Origin: Polynucleobacter sphagniphilus
GTDB taxonomy: Bacteria; Pseudomonadota; Gammaproteobacteria; Burkholderiales; Burkholderiaceae
NCBI RefSeq assembly: GCF_001953355.1
Contig: NZ_MPIY01000007.1
Location: forward strand, 5,641 to 69,640
Direction: 5' to 3'
DNA: 64,000 nt
In this document: one piece after another, positions 43,143 through 54,764 of the stretch
How the letters are laid out: the number at the start of each line of letters is the position of its first letter
How positions within the stretch are numbered: the stretch's first letter is position 1
Made by a program: the position numbers and the translations under genes
Notes under the pieces: generated by a model
The model's database searches: none
The model's input: the letters and a program-made list of their open reading frames with translations, nothing else
Told to the model about the DNA's origin: nothing

Positions 43143-43901
43143 TTAGGCCTGACAGATGGCTAGAAAATCCTGGGGATTTAGTGATGCACCCCCTATCAAT
43201 CCACCATCAATATCAGGCATTGCAAAAAGTTCAACGGCATTATCAGGCTTAACACTTCCGCCGTACAAAATACCAACATGTGAAGCGACGTCTTCATCAA
43301 ATTCTGCCAGTTGCAAACGAATCGCGCGATGCATATCTTGCGCCACTTGAGCGCTGGCGACTTTGCCAGTCCCAATAGCCCAAATTGGCTCGTAAGCAAT
43401 CAAACAATCAGCCAGCCTGTCTTGTAAAACAGAAACTTGCTTTGCGATTTGCCCGCGCACGACTTCCACTTCCCTGCCAGAATTACGCTCATCAGCTGAT
43501 TCACCTACGCAGATGATTGGCGTAATACCTTGATCTAGTGCCTGGAGTGCTTTTTCAGCAATCAACTCATCCGTTTCATGGTGCATTTGACGGCGCTCTG
43601 AATGGCCAACTATGACATAAGCACAACCCAACTCCTTGAGCATCTGCGCACTCACTTCGCCTGTGTAGGCCCCAGACAAATGGGCTGACACGTCCTGAGC
43701 ACCCAACCTCAAGAAAGCCAAGGAGCACTGCTTAATCAACTGATCACATTGAGACAGATACGGAAAGGGAGCGCAAACAGCATACTTACGACCCGCAGGC
43801 ATCCCCTTTTCCATGCCCTGGCATACAGCTTTCACCCAAACTTCATTGCTAGCCAAGTTGCCGTTGAGTTTCCAGTTGCCAATGATGGTTAGCGGTCGCA
43901 T
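43143..43901 (-). CDS. tpiA: Triosephosphate isomerase
   Basis: Glycolytic TIM-barrel enzyme, 252 aa. Catalytic residues are visible: Lys11 in IIGNWKLNG, the His in YVIVGHSERR and the Glu in AYEPIWAIGTG, with the flexible loop 6 beginning there. The phosphate-binding GGSVKPDNA segment is present. It is followed by secG, as in many proteobacteria. Confidence 0.97.
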   Translation of the reverse strand: MRPLTIIGNWKLNGNLASNEVWVKAVCQGMEKGMPAGRKYAVCAPFPYLSQCDQLIKQCSLAFLRLGAQDVSAHLSGAYTGEVSAQMLKELGCAYVIVGHSERRQMHHETDELIAEKALQALDQGITPIICVGESADERNSGREVEVVRGQIAKQVSVLQDRLADCLIAYEPIWAIGTGKVASAQVAQDMHRAIRLQLAEFDEDVASHVGILYGGSVKPDNAVELFAMPDIDGGLIGGASLNPQDFLAICQA

Positions 43902-43910
43902 AGATCTAAA

Positions 43911-44909
43911 TTAAACCGTCAATACTATCTTGCCAACATGCTCTGAAGACTCCATCAATCGATGTGCATCAGCCGCCTGCTCAAGCGCAAATGTTTTATA
44001 TATCACCGGCTTTAATTTGCCAGCATTCAGTAAGGGCCAAACATATTCATACAATTGGGCAGTGATCTGCTTTTTGAATGAGACCGGCCTTGGACGTAAA
44101 GTTGAGCCAGTAATGGTTAAACGACGACGCAAAATTTGACCGGTGTTCACTTCGGCTTTGGAGCCACCCATGATGGCAATAATCACAATGCGGCCATCAT
44201 CAGCTAGGCAGTCAATTTCACGTTGCACGTAGGCGCCAGTCACCATATCAAGTATGACATTTACACCTTTGCCGTCGGTTACCTTTTTGATCTCTTCTAC
44301 AAAATCTTGCGTCTTGTAGTTAATTGCTAAATCAGCACCCAACTCCAAACATGCAGCACATTTCTCATCCGTACCAGCGGTAACAAATACCCGGTGACCC
44401 AAAGCCTTGGCAATCAAAATAGCAGTTACGCCGATGCCACTTGAGCCACCTTGCACTAATAAAGTTTCGCCTTCAGACAACTCGCCGCGCATGAAGACAT
44501 TACTCCATACTGTATAAAAAGTTTCCGGTAAAGCAGCAGCTTCTTGATCCGTAAATCCAGTTGGATATGGTAGGCATTGGGCAATAGGAGCGGTTGCTAA
44601 TTCTGCATAACCACCACCCTGCACTAAGGCACAGACCTTGTCACCTAGTTTTAGGCCAAAGGCATTATCAGCATGGGCTAAATCCCCGCCAATAATTTCA
44701 CCAGCAACCTCCAAACCAGGAATATCAGATGCACCAGCTGGAACTGGATAATGGCCTTTACGCTGCAACACATCAGGACGATTAATTCCTGCTGCAATTA
44801 CTTTGATCAAAACCTCACCACTTCCAGCGGCTGGAGCCACCGGATCGGGGCGAGTATTGGGCACCAACATCTCTGGCGCTCCAAACTCTTTGATTTCCAT
44901 CACACGCAT
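43911..44909 (-). CDS. NAD(P)H-quinone oxidoreductase, zinc-independent MDR family (PIG3 type)
   Basis: 332-residue medium-chain dehydrogenase/reductase of the quinone oxidoreductase (QOR/TP53I3-like) group. The N-terminal GroES-like domain contains GINRPDVLQRKGHYP, and the Rossmann domain has LVQGGSSGIGVTAILIA for NADPH. The zinc ligands of alcohol dehydrogenases are absent. It probably reduces quinones or other enones; the substrate is unknown. It lies between pnp and tpiA, 9 bases from tpiA, and is likely in the same operon. Confidence 0.9.
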   Translation of the reverse strand: MRVMEIKEFGAPEMLVPNTRPDPVAPAAGSGEVLIKVIAAGINRPDVLQRKGHYPVPAGASDIPGLEVAGEIIGGDLAHADNAFGLKLGDKVCALVQGGGYAELATAPIAQCLPYPTGFTDQEAAALPETFYTVWSNVFMRGELSEGETLLVQGGSSGIGVTAILIAKALGHRVFVTAGTDEKCAACLELGADLAINYKTQDFVEEIKKVTDGKGVNVILDMVTGAYVQREIDCLADDGRIVIIAIMGGSKAEVNTGQILRRRLTITGSTLRPRPVSFKKQITAQLYEYVWPLLNAGKLKPVIYKTFALEQAADAHRLMESSEHVGKIVLTV

Positions 44910-44941
44910 CTGAAAACTCCCGTTTTTGGACGATCTAAAAC

Positions 44942-47110
44942 TTAAGCAGATTCGCCAGGAGCAACTACTTCTTCAGCAACTGCTTGGGTGGAGGCAGCTA
45001 AAGGCTCAATTGTTCCACCCTCATCAGCCATGGCTGCCTTGAGTGATAAACGCAAACGACCACGCTCATCAGCAGCCAACAACTTCACGCGTACCACTTG
45101 ACCTTCTTGCAGGTAATCTTTTACTTCCTTAACCCGCTCAGTAGAGATCTCTGAAATGTGCAAGAGCCCATCTTTACCAGGAAGAATATTTACCAAAGCA
45201 CCGAATTCAAGCAACTTCACAACCGGACCTTCGTAGATCTTACCTACTTCAGCTTCAGCAGTGATGCCCTCAATACGGGCTTTTGCTTCTGCCATGCCTT
45301 CTGCGCTAGTTGAGGCTATTGTTACAGTGCCATCATCTTTAATATCAATGCTGCAACCAGTTTCTTTGGTCAAAGCTTGGATAGTTGCGCCGCCCTTACC
45401 GATGACTTCACGAATCTTGTCTGGATGGATCTTGAAAGAAACCATACGCGGTGCATGTGCCGACAATTCAGTACGCACAGAACCCATTGCTTCTTGCATT
45501 TTGCTCAAAATATGCAGACGGCCTTCTTTGGCTTGTGCCAAAGCAACTTGCATAATTTCTTTGGTAATGCCCTGAACCTTAATATCCATTTGTAAAGCGG
45601 TAATACCGTTTGCTGTACCCGCTACTTTAAAGTCCATATCGCCCAAGTGATCTTCATCACCCAAGATATCGGTCAAAACAGCAAAGCGATTGCCATCCAA
45701 AATCAAGCCCATTGCTACACCAGCAACGTGCGCCTTAACAGGGACACCAGCATCCATCATTGCCAAGCAACCGCCACAAACAGAAGCCATTGATGATGAG
45801 CCATTTGATTCAGTAATTTCTGAAACAACGCGAATACTGTAAGCAAAGTCTTCCGCACTAGGCAATACTGGGATCAAAGCACGTTTAGCTAGGCGACCGT
45901 GACCAATTTCACGACGCTTTGGGCTGCCAACACGTCCAGTTTCACCAGTAGCAAACGGAGGCATGTTGTAGTGGAACATGAAGCGGTCACGGTATTCACC
46001 TTCGAGCGCATCAATGATCTGCTCATCACGTGCAGTACCAAGGGTGGCAACAACGAGAGCCTGCGTTTCACCGCGAGTAAACAATGCTGAGCCGTGAGTG
46101 CGGGGCAATACGCCATTGCGAATCTCAATTGGGCGAACAGTACGTGTGTCACGACCATCAATACGTGGCTCACCATTCAAAATTTGGCTACGAACAATTT
46201 TTGCTTCGATTTCAAAAATGATATCGCTTACAGCAACAGCATCAACATCGCCATCAGCTTCAAGCTTTGCCATGACTTCTTTGTTAATTTCTTTCAACTT
46301 GTCTGAGCGTGCGCCCTTCTGACGAATTTGGTACGCCTCACGCAATGGAGCTTCAGCTAAAGCGGTGACCTTAGCGATAAATGGCTCATCCTTAGGGGCT
46401 GCTGTCCAATCCCACTCTGGCTTACCTGCTTCACGAACCAAATCATTGATTGCATTGATGGCTGTTTGCATTTGGTCGTGACCATATACAACTGCGCCCA
46501 ACATGACTTCTTCTGATAATTGATTGGCTTCTGATTCCACCATTAATACCGCAGCCTGAGTACCGGCAACGATTAAATCGAGCTCACTGGTAGTCTGCTC
46601 TGAACGAGTGGGATTCAAAAGGTATTGGCCATTCGCATAACCAACACGGGCTGCGCCAACAGGGCCGGCAAAAGGAATGCCAGATACCGCTAAAGCAGCG
46701 GAGGCGGCGATTAAAGCAGGAATATCTGCAGGTACATCTGGGTTGATAGACAACACATGCACTACAACCTGCACTTCATTTAAGAAGCCTTCTGGAAACA
46801 AAGGGCGCAGTGGACGATCGATCAAACGAGAGATCAATGTTTCACCTTCAGATGGGCGACCTTCGCGGCGGAAAAAGCCGCCAGGAATCTTACCGGCAGC
46901 GTAGGTTTTTTCTAAATAATCAACTGTTAATGGGAAAAAGGATTGGCCTGGCTTTGCAGACTTAGAGGCAACAACAGTACCCATTACTACAGTGTCGTCC
47001 ACGTTAACGATCACGGCACCACCAGCTTGACGAGCAATCTCGCCTGTTTCCATTGTTACCTGATGATTACCCCATTGAAAACTTTTTACTGCTTTTTTAA
47101 ACATAGTCAT
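44942..47110 (-). CDS. pnp: Polyribonucleotide nucleotidyltransferase
   Basis: Phosphorolytic 3'-5' exoribonuclease of the degradosome. The 722-residue protein (from ATG 47110; ATG 47104 is also possible) has two RNase PH-like domains ([33 protein letters not shown]), a KH domain with [12 protein letters not shown] and an S1 domain ([18 protein letters not shown]). A GGAGAAG ribosome binding site is about 7 bases upstream of 47110. It follows rpsO, as in E. coli, and its 270-base leader is structured. Confidence 0.97.
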   Translation of the reverse strand: MTMFKKAVKSFQWGNHQVTMETGEIARQAGGAVIVNVDDTVVMGTVVASKSAKPGQSFFPLTVDYLEKTYAAGKIPGGFFRREGRPSEGETLISRLIDRPLRPLFPEGFLNEVQVVVHVLSINPDVPADIPALIAASAALAVSGIPFAGPVGAARVGYANGQYLLNPTRSEQTTSELDLIVAGTQAAVLMVESEANQLSEEVMLGAVVYGHDQMQTAINAINDLVREAGKPEWDWTAAPKDEPFIAKVTALAEAPLREAYQIRQKGARSDKLKEINKEVMAKLEADGDVDAVAVSDIIFEIEAKIVRSQILNGEPRIDGRDTRTVRPIEIRNGVLPRTHGSALFTRGETQALVVATLGTARDEQIIDALEGEYRDRFMFHYNMPPFATGETGRVGSPKRREIGHGRLAKRALIPVLPSAEDFAYSIRVVSEITESNGSSSMASVCGGCLAMMDAGVPVKAHVAGVAMGLILDGNRFAVLTDILGDEDHLGDMDFKVAGTANGITALQMDIKVQGITKEIMQVALAQAKEGRLHILSKMQEAMGSVRTELSAHAPRMVSFKIHPDKIREVIGKGGATIQALTKETGCSIDIKDDGTVTIASTSAEGMAEAKARIEGITAEAEVGKIYEGPVVKLLEFGALVNILPGKDGLLHISEISTERVKEVKDYLQEGQVVRVKLLAADERGRLRLSLKAAMADEGGTIEPLAASTQAVAEEVVAPGESA

Positions 47111-47158
47111 TCTGATCTTCTCCAAATTGTTCACGTGCACTTCACATGAAGAACACGC

Positions 47159-47265
47159 TTGTTGTGGGATAAAGCAGTGTCACAACAAACACTGGAGCGC
47201 TTAAAGATCACAAGGGATGCCATTCCAGAGAGGCACTGAATCTACATCAGAAACTCATTGGAATG
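47159..47265 (-). promoter_or_regulatory. Structured 5' leader of pnp
   Basis: Two stem-loops lie between rpsO and pnp. One is an irregular hairpin formed by CATTCCA (47221-47227) and TGGAATG (47259-47265), with inner CTGA/TCAG pairing. The other is an 8-bp stem TTGTTGTG (47159-47166) with CACAACAA (47181-47188). In E. coli the pnp leader is an RNase III-cleaved hairpin used for autoregulation; these structures could serve the same purpose here. Confidence 0.45.
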
Positions 47266-47381
47266 ACACGATTCCCTGCACAAATAATCTTGAACCGCTC
47301 AAAAAACATGCCACCCGCTTAAGACTGAATCAATTAAGAAACAACCCTAAGATAGATGGCATCGATAAAACCAAAAAAGAA

Positions 47382-47651
47382 TTACTTACGCAGACCTAAT
47401 TTCTCAATCAAGGCACGATAACGATCCAAATCCTTACCTTTGAGGTAATCCAACAGGCGACGACGACGAGAAACCATCTTCAACAAACCACGGCGGCTGT
47501 GATGATCCTTGGCGTTAGCCTTGAAATGGGGGGTTAATTCGTTAATGCGGGCTGTGAGCAATGAAACTTGAACTTCAGGGCTACCTGTGTCGTTTGCACT
47601 GCGAGCGTTATCTTTAACGATTTCCGCTGTTTTAATATCTGCAACTGCCAT
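47382..47651 (-). CDS. rpsO: 30S ribosomal protein S15
   Basis: Primary 16S rRNA-binding protein that nucleates the central domain of the 30S subunit. The 89-residue protein has the typical S15 sequence: [40 protein letters not shown] and [14 protein letters not shown]. Upstream of pnp on the same strand; AAGGAG lies 9 bases before the start. A TACAAT about 40 bases further upstream of that may be a -10 element. Confidence 0.98.
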   Translation of the reverse strand: MAVADIKTAEIVKDNARSANDTGSPEVQVSLLTARINELTPHFKANAKDHHSRRGLLKMVSRRRRLLDYLKGKDLDRYRALIEKLGLRK

Positions 47652-47860
47652 TTTTTAATGCTCCTTACTTGCGAACACCTGAGCTTTCACCCAATCTGTG
47701 TCGTGCTATTAATAAAAATAAAACAAAAAAGCTTTAAAAATCAAAGCACTCGAATTGTAGCAGATGAGCCAATGATTGAATGGCAGCTTAAAAAGCCATA
47801 AAAGGGGGCACCTATCTGCTAACGCAATAAAAATACAAATTTACCTTTAAATGCAATAGT

Positions 47861-49408
47861 TTATGGCGTCATTTGTGCATTTAACTTGAGTTGGCTGGGA
47901 TCATGTAACTTATTCAAAGCAGATAAGTAGGCTTTTGCAGAAGCTGCAATGATGTCGGGATCGGTGCCAACACCGTTGACTATCCGACCACCCTTTGCGA
48001 GCCGAACCGTGACCTCGCCTTGGGATTGTGTGCCCGATGTGATTGCATTCACTGAGTACAACAGCTGTTCTGAGCCACTCTTTGCAAGTGCCTCAATTGC
48101 GTTTAAGCTGGCATCCACAGGACCGTTACCCTCAGCTTCGGAGCTCACCTCTTTGTCACCCATGCGGAAAGTCACCCTAGATTTAGGGCGCTCACCGGTT
48201 TCAGAATGCTGGCTAAGGGATAGAAATTGATAAAACTCCGCCTCTTCAGCGGCCGCGGAATCGGACATGATGGCAATAATGTCCTCGTCAAAGATTTCTG
48301 ATTTTTGATCAGCCAAGGCTTTAAAGCGTACAAAAGCATCATTCAGATCAGCCTCTGCATCAATGGCAATCCCCAACTCATGTAAGCGCTGTTTGAATGC
48401 ATTGCGCCCAGACAATTTACCCAAAACGATCTTATTGGCCGACCAACCCACATCTTCTGCACGCATAATCTCGTAGGTATCGCGATTTTTCAAAATACCA
48501 TCTTGATGGATACCGGAGGTATGAGCAAATGCATTGGCTCCAACTACCGCTTTGTTGGGTTGCACTACAAAGCCAGTGATCTGAGAAACCAATTTAGAGG
48601 CCGGCACAATCTGCGCCGCATCAATTCCACAGACCATATCAAAATAGTCCTTACGAGTGCGTAAGGCCATCACAATTTCCTCTAATGCAGTATTGCCAGC
48701 GCGCTCACCCAAGCCATTGATGGTGCACTCAATTTGACGCGCTCCTCCATACTTCACCCCAGCAAGAGAATTAGCAACAGCCATACCTAAATCATTATGG
48801 CAATGGACTGACCAAATTGCCTTATCGGAATTGGGAACACGTTCACGAAGATTTGCTATAAATTCACCATATAAAGCGGGAATCGCATAACCTACGGTAT
48901 CCGGAATATTGATAGTGGTAGCTCCCTCATTAATCACCGCTTCAATTACTCTACACAAGAAATCAGGCTCTGAACGATAACCATCTTCAGCTGAGAACTC
49001 AATATCACTCGCTAAATTGCGTGCAAAGCGAATCGAGCGTTTGGCCTGTTCCAACACTTCCTCTGGAGACATACGCAATTTCACAGCCATGTGTAAAGGA
49101 CTGGTGGCTAAAAATGCATGAATGCGTTTTGCATTAGCAGCCTTCAGCGCATCCGCGGCGCGGGTAATGTCCTTGTCATTTGCTCTGGCAAGAGAACAGA
49201 CAATGGAATCCTTAACTGCAGCAGCTACCGCCGAGATCGCAGCAAAGTCGCCCTCAGAGCTAGCGGCAAAACCAGCTTCAATCACATCCACCTTAAGGCG
49301 TTCTAACTGGCGAGCTATGCGAACCTTCTCATCTTTAGTCATTGAAGCACCAGGCGATTGCTCACCATCACGTAAAGTGGTATCAAAAATGATTACTTTG
49401 TCACTCAT
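47861..49408 (-). CDS. leuA: 2-isopropylmalate synthase
   Basis: First committed step of leucine synthesis: acetyl-CoA plus 2-oxoisovalerate. The 515-residue protein (ATG 49408; a GTG at 49411 precedes it) has the catalytic TIM barrel with [17 protein letters not shown], the metal-binding HCHNDLGMA, and the C-terminal regulatory domain that binds leucine. Length matches the family. The upstream region carries a leader peptide and terminator hairpin, indicating attenuation control. Confidence 0.97.
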   Translation of the reverse strand: MSDKVIIFDTTLRDGEQSPGASMTKDEKVRIARQLERLKVDVIEAGFAASSEGDFAAISAVAAAVKDSIVCSLARANDKDITRAADALKAANAKRIHAFLATSPLHMAVKLRMSPEEVLEQAKRSIRFARNLASDIEFSAEDGYRSEPDFLCRVIEAVINEGATTINIPDTVGYAIPALYGEFIANLRERVPNSDKAIWSVHCHNDLGMAVANSLAGVKYGGARQIECTINGLGERAGNTALEEIVMALRTRKDYFDMVCGIDAAQIVPASKLVSQITGFVVQPNKAVVGANAFAHTSGIHQDGILKNRDTYEIMRAEDVGWSANKIVLGKLSGRNAFKQRLHELGIAIDAEADLNDAFVRFKALADQKSEIFDEDIIAIMSDSAAAEEAEFYQFLSLSQHSETGERPKSRVTFRMGDKEVSSEAEGNGPVDASLNAIEALAKSGSEQLLYSVNAITSGTQSQGEVTVRLAKGGRIVNGVGTDPDIIAASAKAYLSALNKLHDPSQLKLNAQMTP

Positions 49409-49465
49409 CACTACTCTCCGGTTCTTAATTACTGTATTGATAAATCAATTAATTACTGCATTCTG

Positions 49466-49496
49466 AAAAAGAAAAACCCCAGCAATGTGCTGGGGC
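49466..49496 (-). terminator. Attenuator terminator upstream of leuA
   Basis: On the minus strand CCCCAGC pairs with GCTGGGG (49495-49489 with 49483-49477), 5-base loop, followed by TTTTTCTTTTTC. It lies about 60 bases before leuA ATG and 41 bases after the leader stop. A competing GGGGC segment inside the leader ORF (TGGGGC, 49550-49555) can pair with GCCCCA (49491-49496) of the 5' arm, making an antiterminator. Confidence 0.8.
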
Positions 49497-49536
49497 TGGT
49501 ATGTCTTTGTTAATGATTTAATTTAATCTCATCAAC

Positions 49537-49611
49537 TCAGGCCTTACCCGCCCCAAGCTTTAGGCCTAGTGCAAGGGGAAGACTCGTTAGAAGTGAGAAA
49601 TTCATCAACAT
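49537..49611 (-). CDS. leuL: Leu-rich leader peptide of the leuA attenuator
   Basis: Short ORF of 24 codons reading M-L-M-N-F-S then SLLTSLPLALGLKLG and ending in GAGKA, stop TGA at 49537-49539. Eight of 24 codons are Leu (one TTG, four CTT, three CTA), far above expectation. It ends 41 bases before the attenuator hairpin. Two copies of AGGCCT (49539-49544, 49562-49567) can pair into a pause-type hairpin. By analogy with leuL, ribosome stalling when Leu-tRNA is low would expose the antiterminator. The symbol is by analogy, not recognised from sequence. The promoter must lie in or near the end of pssA. Confidence 0.75.
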   Translation of the reverse strand: MLMNFSLLTSLPLALGLKLGAGKA

Positions 49612-49639
49612 GGTTTAAATATAACCTAAATATCCCTAA

Positions 49640-50503
49640 TTAGCCAAATCGGCGACCGCTATAGCGCTCCCAAGCCCAAATCACATAGCCTGAAATTGAA
49701 TACACCACAAACAATCCGAACAAGGCTAAAGGCGGATTTGATGAGATCAGCACAAAGGTCAGGATCATGAGAACCATGACGCCAAAAGGAACCCGGTATC
49801 GCACATCTAATGCTTTGCCACTATAAAAACGTGCATTAGAGACCATGGTTAGGCCTGCATAAACAGTAATAAAAAAGGTAACCCATGGAATTGCAAGCGT
49901 TGTTACAGGAATCTTATTGTCATCAGCCAACCAGATAAATCCAGCAAGCAAAGCGCCAGCTGCAGGACTTGGCAGACCCTGAAAGAACTTCTTATCAACC
50001 ACAGTCGTATTGACGTTAAAGCGGGCTAAACGCAGAGCGGCGCCTGCACAATAGGTAAAAGCAGCCAACCAACCCCACTTACCCAAGTCTTTTAGAACCC
50101 ACTCATAAGCAACCAATGCTGGAGCAACCCCAAAGGAAACCATATCTGCCAAAGAGTCGTATTGTTCACCAAAAGCACTCTGCGTATTGGTCATGCGAGC
50201 AATGCGGCCATCCATCCCATCCAAAACCATTGAGGCAAAGACCGCGATCGCAGCCGTTTCAAACTGGTGGTTCATGGCATTCACAATGGCGAAAAAACCG
50301 CTAAATAAAGCAGCTGTTGTGAATGCATTTGGCAAAAGGTAGATACCTTTATTGCGTGGCCGAGGTTTTTCATCATGATGACCTTCAACATCAAAGTCAC
50401 CCGACTCAAGCTGCTCTACTTCCCAATCATTTTTTGAGCGTGCTATACGAGCATTCGTTATGCGACTACGATGGATGCGGCCACGACTACGAAATGTACT
50501 CAA
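49640..50503 (-). CDS. pssA: CDP-diacylglycerol--serine O-phosphatidyltransferase
   Basis: Makes phosphatidylserine in the inner membrane. The 287-residue type II-like (CDP-alcohol phosphatidyltransferase) protein has the signature DG-x2-AR-x8-G-x3-D-x3-D as D98, G99, A102, R103, G112, D116, D120. About 7 membrane helices follow a basic, Arg-rich N-terminal extension of ~50 aa. psd, making phosphatidylethanolamine from its product, is directly upstream, 26 bases away. Confidence 0.95.
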   Translation of the reverse strand: MSTFRSRGRIHRSRITNARIARSKNDWEVEQLESGDFDVEGHHDEKPRPRNKGIYLLPNAFTTAALFSGFFAIVNAMNHQFETAAIAVFASMVLDGMDGRIARMTNTQSAFGEQYDSLADMVSFGVAPALVAYEWVLKDLGKWGWLAAFTYCAGAALRLARFNVNTTVVDKKFFQGLPSPAAGALLAGFIWLADDNKIPVTTLAIPWVTFFITVYAGLTMVSNARFYSGKALDVRYRVPFGVMVLMILTFVLISSNPPLALFGLFVVYSISGYVIWAWERYSGRRFG

Positions 50504-50529
50504 AAGAGTGTCCTAACTGGGGATGTAGA

Positions 50530-51177
50530 TTAATCCAGCCCCGGCACACGGGCCAAGGCGGTATTAGTTGCAAATACTTTATCGCCAACACTGACTAAAG
50601 GCTCAGCGCTCAGTGGCAAATACACATCAACACGGGAACCAAAACGAATAAAACCATAGCGCTCGCCAGCCTTTAAGCGATCACCCACATGGATATAACA
50701 AAGAATCCGGCGCGCTATCAAGCCTGCGACCTGAACCAATGTGATCACTTGTCCATTAGCGTCAATCACAACGGCATTGCGTTCATTTTCTGTAGATGCT
50801 TTATCTAAATCAGCATTTACAAATTTACCCGGGAAATACTGAATCTCTTTTACCAAACCATTTACGGCACTTCGGTTTGAGTGAACGTTGAACACGTTCA
50901 TGAAAACGCTAATCTTTAATGCCTCACGCTCAGCATATGGATCCATCGTCTTTTCTACTACAACAATGCGACCATCGGCAGGCGACAAAACCAAATCACG
51001 ACCCAAAGCTGCGATACGCTGAGGATCGCGGAAAAATTGCAGAACAAAGATAAAAATAATCCACAGCGGCCATGACCATACAATGCCACCGAGATAGTGA
51101 ACTAGCAAAGCAACGCCCCCCACTAGTGCCAAATACGGCCAACCTTCTTTTGCAATAATGGGGTGCGGATACATCAT
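50530..51177 (-). CDS. psd: Phosphatidylserine decarboxylase proenzyme
   Basis: Pyruvoyl enzyme converting phosphatidylserine to phosphatidylethanolamine at the membrane. The 215-residue short-form (Psd-A like) proenzyme has an N-terminal hydrophobic region, [17 protein letters not shown] (91-107) and the self-cleavage site at Gly180-Ser181 in [11 protein letters not shown]. Cleavage gives beta and alpha chains, the latter with N-terminal pyruvoyl. Operon with pssA. Confidence 0.95.
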   Translation of the reverse strand: MMYPHPIIAKEGWPYLALVGGVALLVHYLGGIVWSWPLWIIFIFVLQFFRDPQRIAALGRDLVLSPADGRIVVVEKTMDPYAEREALKISVFMNVFNVHSNRSAVNGLVKEIQYFPGKFVNADLDKASTENERNAVVIDANGQVITLVQVAGLIARRILCYIHVGDRLKAGERYGFIRFGSRVDVYLPLSAEPLVSVGDKVFATNTALARVPGLD

Positions 51178-51228
51178 CTTTGTTCTAAGCCTTTGTGATT
51201 ACGGATTATTTTCTACTAAAGCCAAGAC

Positions 51229-52786
<1,558 letters not shown>

Positions 52787-52787
<1 letters not shown>

Positions 52788-54571
52788 TAGAGATCCTCAC
52801 TACCCAAAAGCATTTCAGTAATACCTTTACCAGCCTGAACCATTGGCCATACGTTTTCCTCGGGATCAGTTTGGAAGTCCATAAATACAGTGCGGTCTTT
52901 GAGGCGTATCGCTTCTTTCAAAGCATCTTCAACGTCAGATTTTTTCTCAATGCGCATACCTACATGACCATAAGCTTCTGCCAGCTTTACAAAATCTGGC
53001 AAAGAGTCCATGTAGGAACTGGAGTAGCGTTTGTTATAAGTCAGTTCCTGCCACTGGCGAACCATGCCTAGGTAACGATTATTCAGAGAAACGATCTTGA
53101 CCGGCGTGTTGTACTGTTTACAAGTAGAAAGCTCTTGAATGCACATTTGGATCGAACCTTCGCCAGTAATCGCGAAAACATCCGTTTCAGGAAATGCCTT
53201 CTTGATGCCCATGGCATATGGCAAGCCAACTCCCATCGTGCCCAAGCCACCAGAATTAATCCAGCGACGTGGTTTATCAAATTTATAAAACTGAGCAGCC
53301 CACATTTGATGTTGACCTACGTCTGAGGTAATAATTGCATCGCCTTTGGTTAGCTCCCACAACTTCTGGACTACGTACTGCGGCTTCACAATTTGCGATT
53401 GCTCATCGTACTTTAAGCAATCCTTTTTGCGCCATTCGTTGATTTGCTCCCACCAGGCTGCTAATTTCGCATCATTTTTACGTGGCCCAGCAGCTTTGAG
53501 CTGAGTAGTCATCTCTTGCAGAACCTCTTTGAGGTTACCAACGATAGGAACATCCACCTTTACACGCTTAGAGATTACGGAAGGATCGATATCGATATGA
53601 ATAATTTTGCGAGGATGGCTAGCAAAGTGCTGCGTATTACCAATCACACGGTCATCAAAACGTGCGCCAATAGCAATCAACACATCACTGTGCTGCATGG
53701 CCATATTTGCCTCGTAGGTGCCATGCATACCAAGCATGCCTAAGAATTGCGGGCTAGTACCAGGAAAGCCACCTAAACCCATCAGGGTATTGGTTACGGG
53801 ATAGCCAAGCAAATCAGCAAATTCTTTTAACTCTGGGGCTGCATCAGCCAAGATCACGCCGCCACCGGTGTAAATATATGGGCGCTCGGCTTCTTGCAAC
53901 AAAGAAACCGCCTTACGAATCTGCCCGCTGTGACCTTTTACAACCGGATTGTAAGAGCGCATTTCGAGGGTCTCAGGATAAACAAAAGGACCCTTCGCTG
54001 CAGAAACGTCTTTAGGAATGTCTATCAATACAGGGCCAGGCCGTCCTGTCTGAGCAATATGAAATGCCTTCTTTAGTACCAAAGGTAAATCTTTAACGTC
54101 CTTTACTAGGAAGTTATGCTTAACCACTGGACGCGTAATACCAACCGTATCGGCCTCTTGGAAGGCATCCTCACCAATGGCATAGGTAGGCACGTTGCCA
54201 CTAATGATGACCATTGGAATTGAATCGGTATAGGCAGTTGCAATACCCGTTACTGCATTAGTGACACCCGGTCCAGAGGTAACTAAGGCGACACCTACCT
54301 TGCCAGTTGCACGGGCATAGCCATCAGCAGCATGCACTGCTGCTTGCTCATGGCGAACCAGAATATGTTCAAACTTATTCTGTTTAAAAATTTCGTCGTA
54401 GATAAATAACACCGAGCCGCCGGGATAACCCCAAACGAACTCAACCCCCTCTGCGTGCAAAGCATGCACCAGCATTTCAGCACCAATCATTTCAGGTGGC
54501 GCGGTCAGGGAGTTTGTATTTGATGTGTCTTTAGCTTTAGTAGCTAAAAATTCGGCGCTGCTTGTATTCAT
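52787..54571 (-). CDS. ilvB: Acetolactate synthase large (catalytic) subunit
   Basis: ThDP-dependent acetohydroxyacid synthase, 594 aa, first common step of branched-chain synthesis. Visible: VWGYPGGSVLFIYDEIF, EQAAVHAADGYARATGKVG with the catalytic Glu, VLIDIPKDV and the ThDP/Mg motif as GEGSIQMCIQEL ... SLNN. The usual GDG is here GEG, a variant I believe occurs in other betaproteobacterial enzymes. First gene of the ilvB-ilvN-ilvC set, with a promoter at 54708-54735. Confidence 0.96.
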
Positions 54572-54707
54572 TTTCTTTCGTCCTTTGCAATTTTCGGCAA
54601 AAAATTGTTTGGTCTGTTCTGTCCCTTGCTTTTGGCCTGAGTTCGAACGGCGCTGCTACCAGAAAAAACCACTTCTTGAATGAGATTCTAGGTAGTAAGC
54701 CTAGTAT

Positions 54708-54735
54708 TCTATAGCAATACCCTAAAATGACTCAA
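54708..54735 (-). promoter_or_regulatory. Probable promoter of ilvB
   Basis: On the minus strand -35 TTGAGT (54735-54730), 16-base spacer, and -10 TATAGA (54713-54708) preceded by TGC, an extended -10 element. An inverted repeat CTAGG-7-CCTAG (54688-54704) covers the expected start of transcription. Confidence 0.5.
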
Positions 54736-54764
54736 TTCTTTCTTAATGAGGCCCAATCCTCTGC

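Noticed and set aside
53200-53290. Damage to the ThDP motif of IlvB (GEG instead of GDG)
   Set aside because: Only a Glu-for-Asp change in an otherwise intact motif; as far as I recall it occurs in other betaproteobacterial acetolactate synthases and should still bind Mg-ThDP.
54572-54764. Leader peptide attenuator upstream of ilvB
   Set aside because: No short ORF rich in Val, Leu or Ile and no GC-rich terminator with T run was found in this gap; only a weak AT-rich CAATTTT/AAAATTG hairpin.
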